A DNA stretch of 64,000 bases from an uncultured beta proteobacterium (GCA_903886275.1 CAISLN010000004.1:41632-105631); one strand, 5' to 3'. Counted from the stretch's first letter, positions 26,341-34,272 are shown. The notes: a model not told the origin generated them from the sequence alone. Made by a program: numbers and translations.

Positions 26341-27423
26341 ATGAGCCAGCCCTTTGTCCAATTCGCGCATGTGGAGAAAACCTACGATGGTGTGCAACGC
26401 GTGGTGCACGATCTCAACATCGATATTGCCAAGGGCGAGTTCCTGACCCTGCTCGGGCCTTCGGGCTCGGGCAAGACCACCACGCTGATGATGCTGGCCG
26501 GCTTTGAGACCGCTACCGCTGGCGAGATCTATCTGGAGGGCAAGCCCATCAACGCGATTGCGCCCGAGCACCGCGACATCGGCATGGTGTTCCAGAACTA
26601 CGCGCTGTTTCCGCACATGAGCGTGGAAGAGAATGTGGGCTTTCCACTCTCGGTGCGCAAGGTGCCCCACGCTGTGGCCAAGGAAAAGATTGCCCGGGCC
26701 CTGGCCAAGGTGGGTTTGAGCGGTTTTGAGTCACGCCGCCCGGCGCAAATGTCGGGTGGCCAGCAGCAGCGCGTGGCAGTGGCGCGCGCCCTGGTGTTTG
26801 AGCCCAAGCTGGTGCTGATGGACGAGCCGCTGTCCGCTTTGGACAAGCAGTTGCGCGAGCAGTTGCAATACGAAATCAAACGCCTGCACCAAGAGCTGGG
26901 CATCACCATCGTCTATGTGACGCATGACCAGACCGAGGCCCTGGCCATGTCGGACCGGGTGGCGGTTTTTCACCAGGGCCGCATCCAGCAAATCGACACG
27001 CCCACTGCTTTGTACGAGCGCCCGGCCAATGCCTTTGTGGCCCAGTTCATTGGCGAGAACAACACCTTGCAGGGCCGCGTGCTCTCGGTCAACGGCGAGC
27101 GCTGCCGCGTCGAGTTGCCCGATGGCGTGCAGATGGAAGCCATGGCCGTGGGCGCGCTGCGCACCGGTGGCAGCACCCGGCTTTCCGTGCGCCCCGAGCG
27201 GGTGCACCTCAACCCGAGCAGCCCGATGGAGACACAGGTCAGCGCCACGGTGGTGGATGTGATCTATCTGGGCCGCTATGCCCGCGTGCGTCTAAAGACC
27301 TGCGGGCTCGAAGAATTCATCGTGACCCTTCCCAACGATGGACGTGATCTGGTGTTGGCGTCTGGTGCGCATCTGGCTTTGGGCTGGAATGTGTCGGACT
27401 GCCGCGCGCTAGACGGCGAGTGA
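26341..27423 (+). CDS. ABC transporter ATP-binding protein, PotA-like
   Basis: 360 residues. Walker A is GPSGSGKTT, the Q-loop follows in FQNYALFPHM, the signature is MSGGQQQRVAVARAL and Walker B is LVLMDEPLSALD; the H-loop is in YVTHDQTEAL. The C-terminal TOBE region (from about residue 275) is typical of the spermidine/putrescine and iron(III) importer class. It starts 29 nt after creatinase and precedes its binding protein and two permeases, so it energises the importer of this operon. The likely substrate is creatine or a related guanidino compound. Confidence 0.94.
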   Translation: MSQPFVQFAHVEKTYDGVQRVVHDLNIDIAKGEFLTLLGPSGSGKTTTLMMLAGFETATAGEIYLEGKPINAIAPEHRDIGMVFQNYALFPHMSVEENVGFPLSVRKVPHAVAKEKIARALAKVGLSGFESRRPAQMSGGQQQRVAVARALVFEPKLVLMDEPLSALDKQLREQLQYEIKRLHQELGITIVYVTHDQTEALAMSDRVAVFHQGRIQQIDTPTALYERPANAFVAQFIGENNTLQGRVLSVNGERCRVELPDGVQMEAMAVGALRTGGSTRLSVRPERVHLNPSSPMETQVSATVVDVIYLGRYARVRLKTCGLEEFIVTLPNDGRDLVLASGAHLALGWNVSDCRALDGE

Positions 27424-27455
27424 GCGACTTTTTCTCTTAACTTCAAGGACTGACC

Positions 27456-28523
27456 ATGTTCAAAAAAATCCACGTTGGCGCACTCGCTTTGGCGGGCGCA
27501 GCAGTTCTTTCGGCAGCGCCTTTGGCCGCGCAGGAAATCACCGTCACCGCCTGGGGTGGTGCTTACACCAAGAGCCAGGAAGAGGCTTATTACAAGCCCT
27601 TCACCGCCAAGACCGGCACCAAGGTGCTGATCCAGGATTACAACGGCGATCTGGCCGAAATTGCCGCCCAGGTGAAGACCGGCAACGTCAAATGGGATGT
27701 GGTCGATGTGGAGTTGGCCGAGGCCATCAAGGGCTGCGAAGAAGGCCTGTTCGAGAAGATTGACGCCAGCAAACTGCCGGTCGGTGACAACGGCACCGCT
27801 GCCGCCAAAGACTTTGCGCCAGGCCTGGTGACACCCTGCGCGGTGGCCACCATTTTGTATGCCAATGTGGTCGCCTATGACAAGGCCAAGCTCGGTGCCA
27901 AGGGCCCCAAGAGCCTCAATGACTATTTCGATCTGGCCAAGTTCCCCGGCAAGCGCGGCATGCGCAAGAACCCCAGCGTAAATATGGAATGGGCGCTGAT
28001 GGCCGATGGCGTGGCCCCGGCCGATGTCTACAAGGTGTTGGCCACGCCCGCCGGTGTGGACCGCGCCTTCAAGAAGCTCGACAGCATCAAGTCCAGCGTG
28101 GTCTGGTGGACCGCCGGTGCCCAGCCGCCCCAGTTGCTGGCCTCCGGTGAAGTGGTCATGACCAGCGTCTACCATGGCCGCATCTTTGATGCCAACGCCA
28201 AGGACAAGCGCGAATTTGCGCTGGTGTGGGATGGCCAGGTGCAGGTGCCCGATCTGTTTGTGATCGTCAAGGGAACCAAGAACTCCGCTGCAGCCCAGGA
28301 GTTTGTGCGCTTCGCGACCTCCAGCAACGCCCTGGCCGAGCAGGCCAAGTGGATTCCCTACGCACCGGCCCGCGCTTCTTCGCTTGCCAAGATTGCCCCT
28401 GCCACCAAGGAATGGTTGCCCACGGGCGGACATGCCGGACGCCAGATGCTGACCAGCGCCGAGTTCTGGTCGGAATATGGCGATGACCTGAACAAGCGCT
28501 TCTCGGCTTGGTTGGCTAAATAA
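27456..28523 (+). CDS. periplasmic substrate-binding protein, PotD-like
   Basis: 355 residues with a signal peptide (MFKKIHVGALALAGAAVLSA, cut after about residue 24 near PLAAQE). The mature part starts ITVTAWGGAYTKSQEEAYYK and belongs to the extracellular solute-binding family 1 group related to spermidine/putrescine binding proteins. It delivers its ligand to the two permeases encoded next. The conserved acidic pocket of true PotD was not checked residue by residue, so polyamine binding should not be assumed; the neighbouring creatinase suggests creatine. Confidence 0.92.
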   Translation: MFKKIHVGALALAGAAVLSAAPLAAQEITVTAWGGAYTKSQEEAYYKPFTAKTGTKVLIQDYNGDLAEIAAQVKTGNVKWDVVDVELAEAIKGCEEGLFEKIDASKLPVGDNGTAAAKDFAPGLVTPCAVATILYANVVAYDKAKLGAKGPKSLNDYFDLAKFPGKRGMRKNPSVNMEWALMADGVAPADVYKVLATPAGVDRAFKKLDSIKSSVVWWTAGAQPPQLLASGEVVMTSVYHGRIFDANAKDKREFALVWDGQVQVPDLFVIVKGTKNSAAAQEFVRFATSSNALAEQAKWIPYAPARASSLAKIAPATKEWLPTGGHAGRQMLTSAEFWSEYGDDLNKRFSAWLAK

Positions 28524-28546
28524 GCCCTGCAGAAAGCACCGTCACC

Positions 28547-29773
28547 ATGAACAGCTCCGACCCTCTCGTCAACCGCTTGCGCAAGGCCGAACGCAAGGGC
28601 CATTTGCGCGCCTATGCCTTGATCGCCCCGCTGTTCATCTTCGTGGCCCTGAGCTTTCTGTTGCCCTTGGGCAGCGTGCTGCTCAACAGCTTCTATGACC
28701 CGCTGATTCCCGAAGGCCTGCCGCGCACCGTGGCGGCCCTGGACCAATGGGACGGCGCGCGCAGCCTGGTTCCGCCCGAGCCGGTGTTCGAGGCCCTGGC
28801 GCAGGATCTGAAGCTGGCCATGGACAACGAGAAGGCCAGCCCCATGGCCACCAGGTTGAACTTTGAAGAGACCGGCTCGCGCACCATCTTCATGCGGGCC
28901 GCCCGCAAGGTGGGGGCGCAAGAGACGGGTCCCTGGAAGCCGTTTTTCGAGCAGGTGGACCCGGCCTGGGCGCAGCCCGCCATCTGGGGCACCATCCGCA
29001 ATCTGCATTCCAGCACCCACACGCTGTTCTTCATGCAGGCGCTGGACCTGCGCCGCCAAAGCAATGGCGAGGTGGCACAACAGCCCGAAGACCAGCGCAT
29101 TTACATCAACATCTTTATGCGTACCGTGGGCGTGGCGCTCTCGGTGACGCTGGCCTGTCTGGCCCTGGGTTTTCCGATTGCCTATTTGCTGGCGCACCTG
29201 AAAGACAAGACCGCCAACATGCTTCTGATCCTGGTGCTGCTGCCGTTCTGGACCTCGCTCTTGGTGCGCACCACGGCCTGGGTCGTGCTCTTGCAAAAAG
29301 AGGGCGTGGTGAACTCCCTGCTCACCAGCCTGGGGCTGATCGCCGAGCCGCTGCCCTTGATCTTTAACCGCTTTGGCGTGGTGGTGGCCATGACGCATAT
29401 CCTCTTGCCCTTCACCATTTTGCCGCTGTATTCGGTGATGCGCTCCATACCGCCTTCCTTTGTGCGCGCCGCGCGCTCGCTGGGTGCTGGACCCTTCACG
29501 GCGTTTGTGCGTGTCTATTTGCCGCAGTGCCTGCCGGGCATCAGCGCCGGTGCGCTCTTGGTGTTTATCCTGTCGCTGGGTTACTACATCACACCGGCCC
29601 TGGTGGGCGGTGCCACCGATCAGATGATCAGCTACTTTATTGCCGACAACCTGGGGCGCTCGCTCAACTGGGGTCTGGCCTCGGCCCTGGCCGCCATTTT
29701 GCTGACCGCTGTGCTGGCCCTGTACGCGGCCTATGACCGGGTTGTCGGTGTGACCAATGTGAGGTTTGGATGA
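28547..29773 (+). CDS. ABC permease, PotB-like, with long periplasmic insertion
   Basis: 408 residues, about 110 more than typical PotB-type permeases. The first membrane helix (residues about 20-45, LIAPLFIFVALSFLLPLG) is followed by an insertion of about 140 mostly polar residues (DQWDGARSLVPPEPVFEAL and on) before the second helix near residue 190. The core with the EAA-like loop (RAARSLGAGPFTAFVRVYLPQ) is normal. The insertion should lie in the periplasm, where it could touch the binding protein. The last 4 nt overlap the next permease (ATGA). Confidence 0.92.
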   Translation: MNSSDPLVNRLRKAERKGHLRAYALIAPLFIFVALSFLLPLGSVLLNSFYDPLIPEGLPRTVAALDQWDGARSLVPPEPVFEALAQDLKLAMDNEKASPMATRLNFEETGSRTIFMRAARKVGAQETGPWKPFFEQVDPAWAQPAIWGTIRNLHSSTHTLFFMQALDLRRQSNGEVAQQPEDQRIYINIFMRTVGVALSVTLACLALGFPIAYLLAHLKDKTANMLLILVLLPFWTSLLVRTTAWVVLLQKEGVVNSLLTSLGLIAEPLPLIFNRFGVVVAMTHILLPFTILPLYSVMRSIPPSFVRAARSLGAGPFTAFVRVYLPQCLPGISAGALLVFILSLGYYITPALVGGATDQMISYFIADNLGRSLNWGLASALAAILLTAVLALYAAYDRVVGVTNVRFG

Positions 29774-30606
29774 GCCACGCGCCTTTACCCCTGTACACCA
29801 CGGCGCTGCAACGCGCAGGCCACTGGGCCCTGTTGATCGGCTGTGGTGCCATCTTTTTGTTTCTGATTGCGCCGGTGCTGGTGGTGATGCCACTGGCCTT
29901 CAACCAGGACCCCTACTTCAACTTTCCCATCCACAGCTGGAGCCTGCGCTGGTTTGAAGACCTGTTTGGCAACCCGGTCTGGCTGCATGCCATTGCCAAC
30001 AGCATGATCACCGCGGTGTGCGCCACGGCGCTGGCTACCACTCTGGGCACGTTGGCCTCGGTCGGCCTGAACCACCGCAACCTGCCGGGCAAGCGCCTGA
30101 TCATGGCGGTGCTGGTCTCGCCCATGATCGTGCCGGTGGTGGTGCTGGCCGTGGGGGCCTATTTCTTCTTCTCGCGCCTCGGCATTGCCAACAACCTGCT
30201 GGGCATCATCCTGGTTCACGCCGTGCTGGGCATGCCCTTTGTGGTGATCACGGTGAGTGCCACGCTGGCTGGTTTTGACATGGGCCTGATGCGCGCCGCG
30301 CGCAGCCTGGGGGCTTCGCCCTTTCTGGCCTTCAGGCGCGTCATGCTGCCCATCGTCTGGCCGGGGGTGCTGTCGGGTGCGCTGTTTGCCTTTGCCACCT
30401 CGTTTGACGAAGTGGTGGTGGTGCTGTTTCTGGGTGGCCCGGGCCAGACCACCTTGCCGCGCCAGATGTGGTCGGGCCTGCGCGAGCAGTTGTCTCCCAC
30501 CATTTTGGCCGCTGCCTTTGTGCTGATCATCATCTCGGTACTCATGCTGCTGACGCTCGAACTCTTGCGCCGGCGCAGCGTGGCCCTGCGCGGCATCCGC
30601 GAGTGA
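29770..30606 (+). CDS. ABC permease, PotC-like
   Basis: 278 residues with six predicted membrane helices. The EAA loop reads RAARSLGASPFLAFRRVMLPI, the contact site for the ATPase. Length agrees with PotC-type permeases. It is the last gene of the importer, translationally coupled to the preceding permease by a 4-nt overlap, and a regulator gene follows 31 nt on. Confidence 0.93.
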   Translation: MSHAPLPLYTTALQRAGHWALLIGCGAIFLFLIAPVLVVMPLAFNQDPYFNFPIHSWSLRWFEDLFGNPVWLHAIANSMITAVCATALATTLGTLASVGLNHRNLPGKRLIMAVLVSPMIVPVVVLAVGAYFFFSRLGIANNLLGIILVHAVLGMPFVVITVSATLAGFDMGLMRAARSLGASPFLAFRRVMLPIVWPGVLSGALFAFATSFDEVVVVLFLGGPGQTTLPRQMWSGLREQLSPTILAAAFVLIIISVLMLLTLELLRRRSVALRGIRE

Positions 30607-30637
30607 GCGCGGTGAGTCCGCTGCAAGTGAGCGACAA

Positions 30638-31612
30638 GTGAGCCTGCGGCGCAAGCTCTCGGTCGGCTTTGTGCTGGCGCCCAACTTCACCCTCTTGGCG
30701 CTGTCGGCCTTTGTAGACACCCTGCGCCTGGCCGCCGACGAGGGCGACCGCAGCCGCCCGATACGCTGCTCCTGGAGCGTGCTGAGCGACAGCATGCGCC
30801 CGGTGCGCTCAAGCAGCGGCATCAGCGTCAACCCGGACGCCGAGCCGCAGGACCCCAAGGCATTTGACTACCTGGTGGTGGTGGGCGGAACGCTCAGCAC
30901 CGACCTGCTGTCCAAGGGCCTGTCGGTGTATGTGCAAAAGGCAGCCGCTGCAGGCGTGCCGCTGGTGGGCATTTGCACCGGCAGCTTTGTGCTGGCGCGT
31001 CTGGGCTTGATGCAGGGTCGCCACAGCTGCATCAGCTGGTTTCACCACGAGGAATTTCGCGCGCTCTACCCTGATTTGAAGGCCAGCTCCGACGAGCTGT
31101 TCATCGTCGATGGTGACCGCCTGACCTGCGCTGGGGGCACCAGCGTGGTCCATCTGGCCGCGCATCTGGTCAAGCAGTATTGCGGTGAGGCGGCGGCCGA
31201 GAAGGCGCTGCGCATCATGATCGAGCAGTCCACGCTGCTGCCCCAGTCTGCGCAGCCGCAACCCTTTCAGACACCCAAGACGCACGACCTGAGGGTGCGC
31301 AAGGCCATGCTGCTGATGGAGCGCAACTTGGAGACTCCGCTTACCGCCGAATTTGTGGCGCGCCATGTGGGCATCAGCGTGCGCCAGTTGGAGCGCTTGT
31401 TCAAGACCGAGGTCGGAAGCAGCCCCTCCCACTTTGCGCTGCGCATCCGCATGGCCCATGCGCGCCATCTGCTCTTGCACAGCCAGCAGCCGGTGGCCGA
31501 CATCGCGCTGCAAAGCGGCTTTGTGAACCGCTCGCACTTTGCGCGCAGCTTCCGGCTGGAGTTTGGCCAAACGCCCAGCGATCTGCGTGCCGGGCAGGGG
31601 GGCAGCGGCTAG
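30638..31612 (+). CDS. GlxA/GATase1-type AraC family regulator (creatine locus, second)
   Basis: 324 residues from a GTG start. The N-terminal DJ-1/PfpI-like domain (VGFVLAPNFTLLALSAFVDT) has VGICTGSFVLARLGLM, here with a cysteine at the elbow, unlike the first regulator. The C-terminal AraC domain has helix-turn-helix segments TPLTAEFVARHVGISVRQLE and QPVADIALQSGFVNRSHFAR. It closes the creatinase/ABC operon. Two related but diverged regulators bracketing one catabolic operon suggest either sensing of two ligands (for example creatine and a breakdown product) or cross-control. Confidence 0.9.
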   Translation: MSLRRKLSVGFVLAPNFTLLALSAFVDTLRLAADEGDRSRPIRCSWSVLSDSMRPVRSSSGISVNPDAEPQDPKAFDYLVVVGGTLSTDLLSKGLSVYVQKAAAAGVPLVGICTGSFVLARLGLMQGRHSCISWFHHEEFRALYPDLKASSDELFIVDGDRLTCAGGTSVVHLAAHLVKQYCGEAAAEKALRIMIEQSTLLPQSAQPQPFQTPKTHDLRVRKAMLLMERNLETPLTAEFVARHVGISVRQLERLFKTEVGSSPSHFALRIRMAHARHLLLHSQQPVADIALQSGFVNRSHFARSFRLEFGQTPSDLRAGQGGSG

Positions 31613-31683
31613 GGTTTGCTGCTGCCGCAGGCCGTGGCCCACGCTGGTCTGGCGCGGGCGCCGGGGGATCACGGTGCGCAGCT

Positions 31684-31757
31684 ATTTTGGAGCGTGGCCG
31701 ATGCGAGTACCTTTGCCCTGCAGTCGGGCATAAGCGCTTGAGGACATGTTGAAGTGA
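31684..31757 (+). pseudogene. remnant of LprI-like gene and its upstream region
   Basis: 31684-31730 matches the upstream region of the intact LprI-like gene (33673-33720: TTTTGGAGCGTGGCCG and onward, about 80 percent by eye). It is then joined to the equivalent of that gene's last codons, reading A-L-E-D-M-L-K-stop (compare ELEDMLK), with similarity running on past the stop to about 31782. About 400 bp between these two parts is missing. It is a deletion derivative of a duplicate of the 33.7-34.2 kb segment. Confidence 0.7.
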
Positions 31758-31825
31758 AGAGGCGAGCTTGGCCTTGCGCGCGTACCGCAAAAAGGCTGCT
31801 GCCTTGCCGAAATAGGCTTTGGTTT

Positions 31826-31842
31826 GTAGCGTAGTGCGCTAC
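31826..31842 (+). promoter_or_regulatory. palindrome before the higBA remnant, likely HigA operator
   Basis: Perfect 6-bp inverted repeat GTAGCG-TAGTG-CGCTAC, 19 bp before the higB start. HigA and similar antitoxins bind such palindromes over their own promoter. It is intact although both genes behind it are damaged. Function is inferred from position. Confidence 0.5.
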
Positions 31843-31860
31843 GCATTCAAATGCGCCTTG

Positions 31861-32047
31861 ATGATCAAGAGCTTTCGCTATAAGGGCCTGCAGCGTTTTT
31901 TTGAAACGGGTAACAAGGCAGGAATACAGGCTGCGCACGTGTCCAGACTGCGCCTGCAATTGGGCGCTGACCGTCAATGGAAACTGGCGCATGGTATTCG
32001 CCTTTGAGGGTAAGGATGCCTTGCTTGTGGACCGGGAGTATCACTGA
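31861..32047 (+). pseudogene. higB: higB toxin (RelE/HigB type), internal deletion and frameshift
   Basis: From the ATG the frame gives MIKSFRYKGLQRFFETGNKA and then GIQAAHVSRLRLQL, the normal HigB/GraT N-terminus. It then shifts frame: another frame continues with LTVNGNWRMVFAFEGKDALL and VDREYH before a stop, the normal HigB C-terminus. About 33 residues between them (the segment with the GWRLHPLKGELKG-type motif) are gone. The remnant would encode 36 + 26 residues of a toxin of about 92. In the surviving frame translation ends after 48 residues. It should be inactive. Confidence 0.85.
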
Positions 32048-32055
32048 GGCGCAAT

Positions 32056-32330
32056 ATGACTCGCATGCACAACCCCCTCATCCTGGAGAGGTACTTCGGG
32101 ACTATTTGGGCGATACCACGGTCACAGAGGCCGCCGTAAGGCTTGGCGTAAACCGTGTCACCTTGTCTCGCATAGCCTCGGGTTCTTCGGGCATTTCAGC
32201 CGACATGGCGTACCGGCTGGGTGCTGCGTTCGGAACCAGTCCAGAACTGTGGGCGGGCATGCAGTTGCAATACGACCTGTACCAGGCTGGAAAGAAACCT
32301 CGCCCGCGCATTGAGCGACTGGCAGCGTAG
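32056..32330 (+). pseudogene. higA: higA antitoxin, one-base frameshift after codon 6
   Basis: The expected start encodes MTRMHN and then meets a run of five C; six C would continue it in frame into PPHPGEVLRDYLGDTTVTEA, a normal HigA helix-turn-helix protein with VTRVTLSRIASG-like recognition region (here VNRVTLSRIASGSSGISADM). With five C the ATG frame leads to LILERYFG and is lost. The long frame is intact but has no obvious start at the right place. It begins 8 nt after the higB remnant. This may be a real mutation, a homopolymer sequencing error, or slippage-based switching. Confidence 0.75.
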
Positions 32331-32486
32331 GCAAGAGGGCAACGCCCTGCATGGAGCCATTGCGGCCAAATTCTTGGAGTTCATGCTGATGACGGGCTCG
32401 GCATTGGCCGCATACTGTGCTTTGCGTCTTTTGACGTTTTTGTGGCGCGAAATGCCAAGCGTGCAGATTAAAAAAGCATAAAAAAC
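32331..32486. other. non-coding stretch after higA
   Basis: No recognisable gene. Short open frames on both strands give no family resemblance. Base composition drops toward AT at the right side, leading into the terminator and the AT-rich acidic gene. Confidence 0.4.
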
Positions 32487-32510
32487 GGGGCCCTCAGGCC
32501 CCATTTTTTA
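32487..32510. terminator. bidirectional intrinsic terminator
   Basis: Stem GGGGCC-CTCA-GGCCCC (32487-32502) is followed by six T on the plus strand and preceded by an A-run that gives T on the minus strand. It separates the higBA remnant from the convergent acidic-protein gene and can serve both. Confidence 0.85.
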
Positions 32511-32531
32511 AAACCAACGTTTGAATATTAT

Positions 32532-32780
32532 TTACGAATTCCAATATTCTTCGTCGTAACCTAAGGCGCTTAAGGCGGCTTGCTCTTTTGAGCTTAACTC
32601 TTCCCAGTCTTTGTCCGAAGAAGATACTTTGCCGTCTTCATCCCACTTTTCTTCATTCCAGCCCAAAGCGGCAAACAGTTTTTGTTCGTCTGAAGATAAT
32701 TCTTCCCAATCAAATTCATCCCAAAAATCATCAATATCACCTTCGGGTGTACGAACATCAGAACTCATAGTTAATTCCAT
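32532..32780 (-). CDS. small, highly acidic protein with two W/LG repeats
   Basis: 82 residues (78 if started at MSSDV). I know no assigned function. Two copies of a 24-residue unit are plain: DWEELSSDEQKLFAALGWNE and DWEELSSKEQAALSALGYDE, each ending E(K/Y)W(D/N), about 33 residues apart. More than a third of the chain is Asp or Glu, with no cysteine. GC content of the gene is well below its surroundings, a sign of foreign origin or different selection. It is convergent with the higBA remnant and shares its terminator. The W-x-x-L-S-x-x-E-Q-x-A-A-x-x-LGY pattern recalls short repeats seen in some algal and bacterial proteins; a DNA- or protein-mimic role is possible but only a guess. Confidence 0.75.
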   Translation of the reverse strand: MELTMSSDVRTPEGDIDDFWDEFDWEELSSDEQKLFAALGWNEEKWDEDGKVSSSDKDWEELSSKEQAALSALGYDEEYWNS

Positions 32781-33047
32781 TTATGTGGGTTTAAAAGAGA
32801 TGACATTTTTAGTTCATCGCTATTAAGTCTAATGGGAGTTAGACAGGCAACCGACCCCTTGTGCAGAAAAATAAGCATTTTTCCGCACCAGAGCACATGG
32901 CGTTCCACAATGCAAGATGCACATCGCTGGTGTCCGATATCCACGGCTATCCTTGCCTCCTCCCTTGCACCCTGCAGAAGGGGCCCGATGGGCGCGTCTG
33001 CGAAACCGCCCGGACCGGAAATTTTTTTTGCTGAAAGGCGATGTGAG

Positions 33048-33620
33048 ATGAAGACCGCAACCGACACCGCACTGCTGTTGATCGACATGCAAAAGGGCAT
33101 GGCCGGGGCCGGATTGCCGCCGCGCAACCAGCCACAGGCCGAAGGCAATATGGAGCTATTGCTCAACTTTTGGCGTGAGAATAGGTTGCCGGTCGTGCAT
33201 GTGTGCCATATGTCGCGCACACCGAGTTCGGTTTTTTGGCCGGGTCAGGTGGGTGTGGAGTTTCAAGAGCGCTTGGCTCCCTTGCCGCATGAGTTGGTGG
33301 TCGAGAAGAACATCACCTGTGCGTTCACTGCATCCGGCTTGGAGCGCTGGTTGTGCGTACACGGCATTGCGACGGTAGTGCTGGTGGGCGTAAGCACCAA
33401 TTTTTCGGTAGAGGCCAGCGCGCGCACGGCGTCGCAATTGGGTTTCAAGACCCTGGTGGTGGCAGATGCGACTTTCGCGTTTGACATGCAGGACCTGAGC
33501 GGGGAAGTCCTGTCGGCGCAGCAGGTGCATGCGATGTCGCTTTGCAATTTGCACCATGAATACGCCAGCGTGGTGGGGACGCAGCAGCTTCTGCTCACGT
33601 TGGCCGACGACCAGGGGTAG
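33048..33620 (+). CDS. isochorismatase-family hydrolase, catalytic Cys replaced by Ser
   Basis: 190 residues with the cysteine-hydrolase fold. D13 (LLIDMQKGM) and K87 (VVEKNITCAF) of the usual Asp-Lys-Cys triad are present, but the third position is S120 in VGVSTNFSVEASARTASQLG, where nicotinamidases and related amidases have Cys. The next Arg-Asp-Ala is also changed to Arg-Thr-Ala. It may thus be inactive as an amidase or act on another substrate, as true isochorismatases lack the Cys too. The ATG at 33048 has AAAGG about 10 nt upstream. A degraded relative lies at 19.93 kb. Confidence 0.85.
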   Translation: MKTATDTALLLIDMQKGMAGAGLPPRNQPQAEGNMELLLNFWRENRLPVVHVCHMSRTPSSVFWPGQVGVEFQERLAPLPHELVVEKNITCAFTASGLERWLCVHGIATVVLVGVSTNFSVEASARTASQLGFKTLVVADATFAFDMQDLSGEVLSAQQVHAMSLCNLHHEYASVVGTQQLLLTLADDQG

Positions 33621-33637
33621 GCCGTCTTTCGTGCCGT

Positions 33638-33720
33638 CTGCGCGATCGTGAATCTTCGGACTGAAAAATTGTTTTTGGAGCGTGGCCGGTGCGTTTGCCT
33701 TGGCCCTGCGGTCGGGCGCG
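33638..33720 (-). pseudogene. remnant of TacT-like toxin 5' end
   Basis: Right behind the isochorismatase stop, 33638-33680 matches 20532-20575 inside the intact toxin gene, the first 21 bases (CTGCGCGATCGTGAATCTTCG over the junction) without mismatch. On the minus strand it encodes QFFSPKIHDRA, compare QFFNTKIHDRAG. The remaining toxin and all antitoxin are missing. The joint falls at CTGCGC, which occurs at both ends of the lost segment in the 20-kb copy. Confidence 0.75.
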
Positions 33721-33772
33721 CCTGCGGCGGCCCATGCTACCGTCAGAGCCTGAACCACCGCCATAAAGCCAC

Positions 33773-34153
33773 ATGAAAAATACACTGTCTCTGCTGCTGC
33801 TGTGCGCCCTGGCCAGCGCCGCGCATGCCGACCACGACCTGTTGACATTCCAGTATGAAGCCTGCAAAGCCCGGTCCGCAAGCACCGTGGACATGCAAAC
33901 CTGCATAGAAGTGGAGCTCAGCCAGCAAGACGCAAGGCTCAATCTCGCCTACAAGGATGTGCTCGCAGACCTGCGCCCGGCGCGGGCCAAGCAACTGCTG
34001 GAAGCACAGCGCGCCTGGCTCAAGTTTCGCGATGCAAATTGCAACTTCTACCTCGACCCGCAGGGTGGCGCGATTGCGTCTGTGCGGGCCAATCGGTGCA
34101 CGCTGGACCAGACTGCCAGCAGAGTAAAAGAGCTGGAAGATATGTTGAAGTGA
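33773..34153 (+). CDS. LprI-like secreted protein (DUF1311)
   Basis: 126 residues with a signal peptide (MKNTLSLLLLCALASAAHA, cleaved before DHDLL). The mature domain has the DUF1311 hallmarks: cysteines at EACKAR, DMQTCIEVEL, NANCNFY-like (RDANCNFYLD) and RANRCTLDQT, and the conserved QRAWLKFRDANC helix. Relatives such as LprI inhibit lysozyme; others are uncharacterised periplasmic proteins. A truncated duplicate of its flanks is at 31.7 kb. Confidence 0.88.
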   Translation: MKNTLSLLLLCALASAAHADHDLLTFQYEACKARSASTVDMQTCIEVELSQQDARLNLAYKDVLADLRPARAKQLLEAQRAWLKFRDANCNFYLDPQGGAIASVRANRCTLDQTASRVKELEDMLK

Positions 34154-34272
34154 AGCGGCGACTCTGACCCTGCGCGCGCAGCGGTCTTTGGCCACGCTTT
34201 GCAGGACGGGGTCGCAGCAGCCAGCGTACAGGCTGGCAGTCAGGTGCCAGCCTTGCAGGTCCGCGTGAGCCC

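Noticed and set aside
32196..32504. Minus-strand frame of about 100 codons overlapping the higA remnant and terminator
   Set aside because: It starts inside the terminator hairpin, overlaps a recognisable plus-strand gene and has no family signal.
33041..33046. ATG-TGA minimal start-stop just before the isochorismatase-family start
   Set aside because: Too short to judge; could be chance, and no other leader feature supports attenuation.
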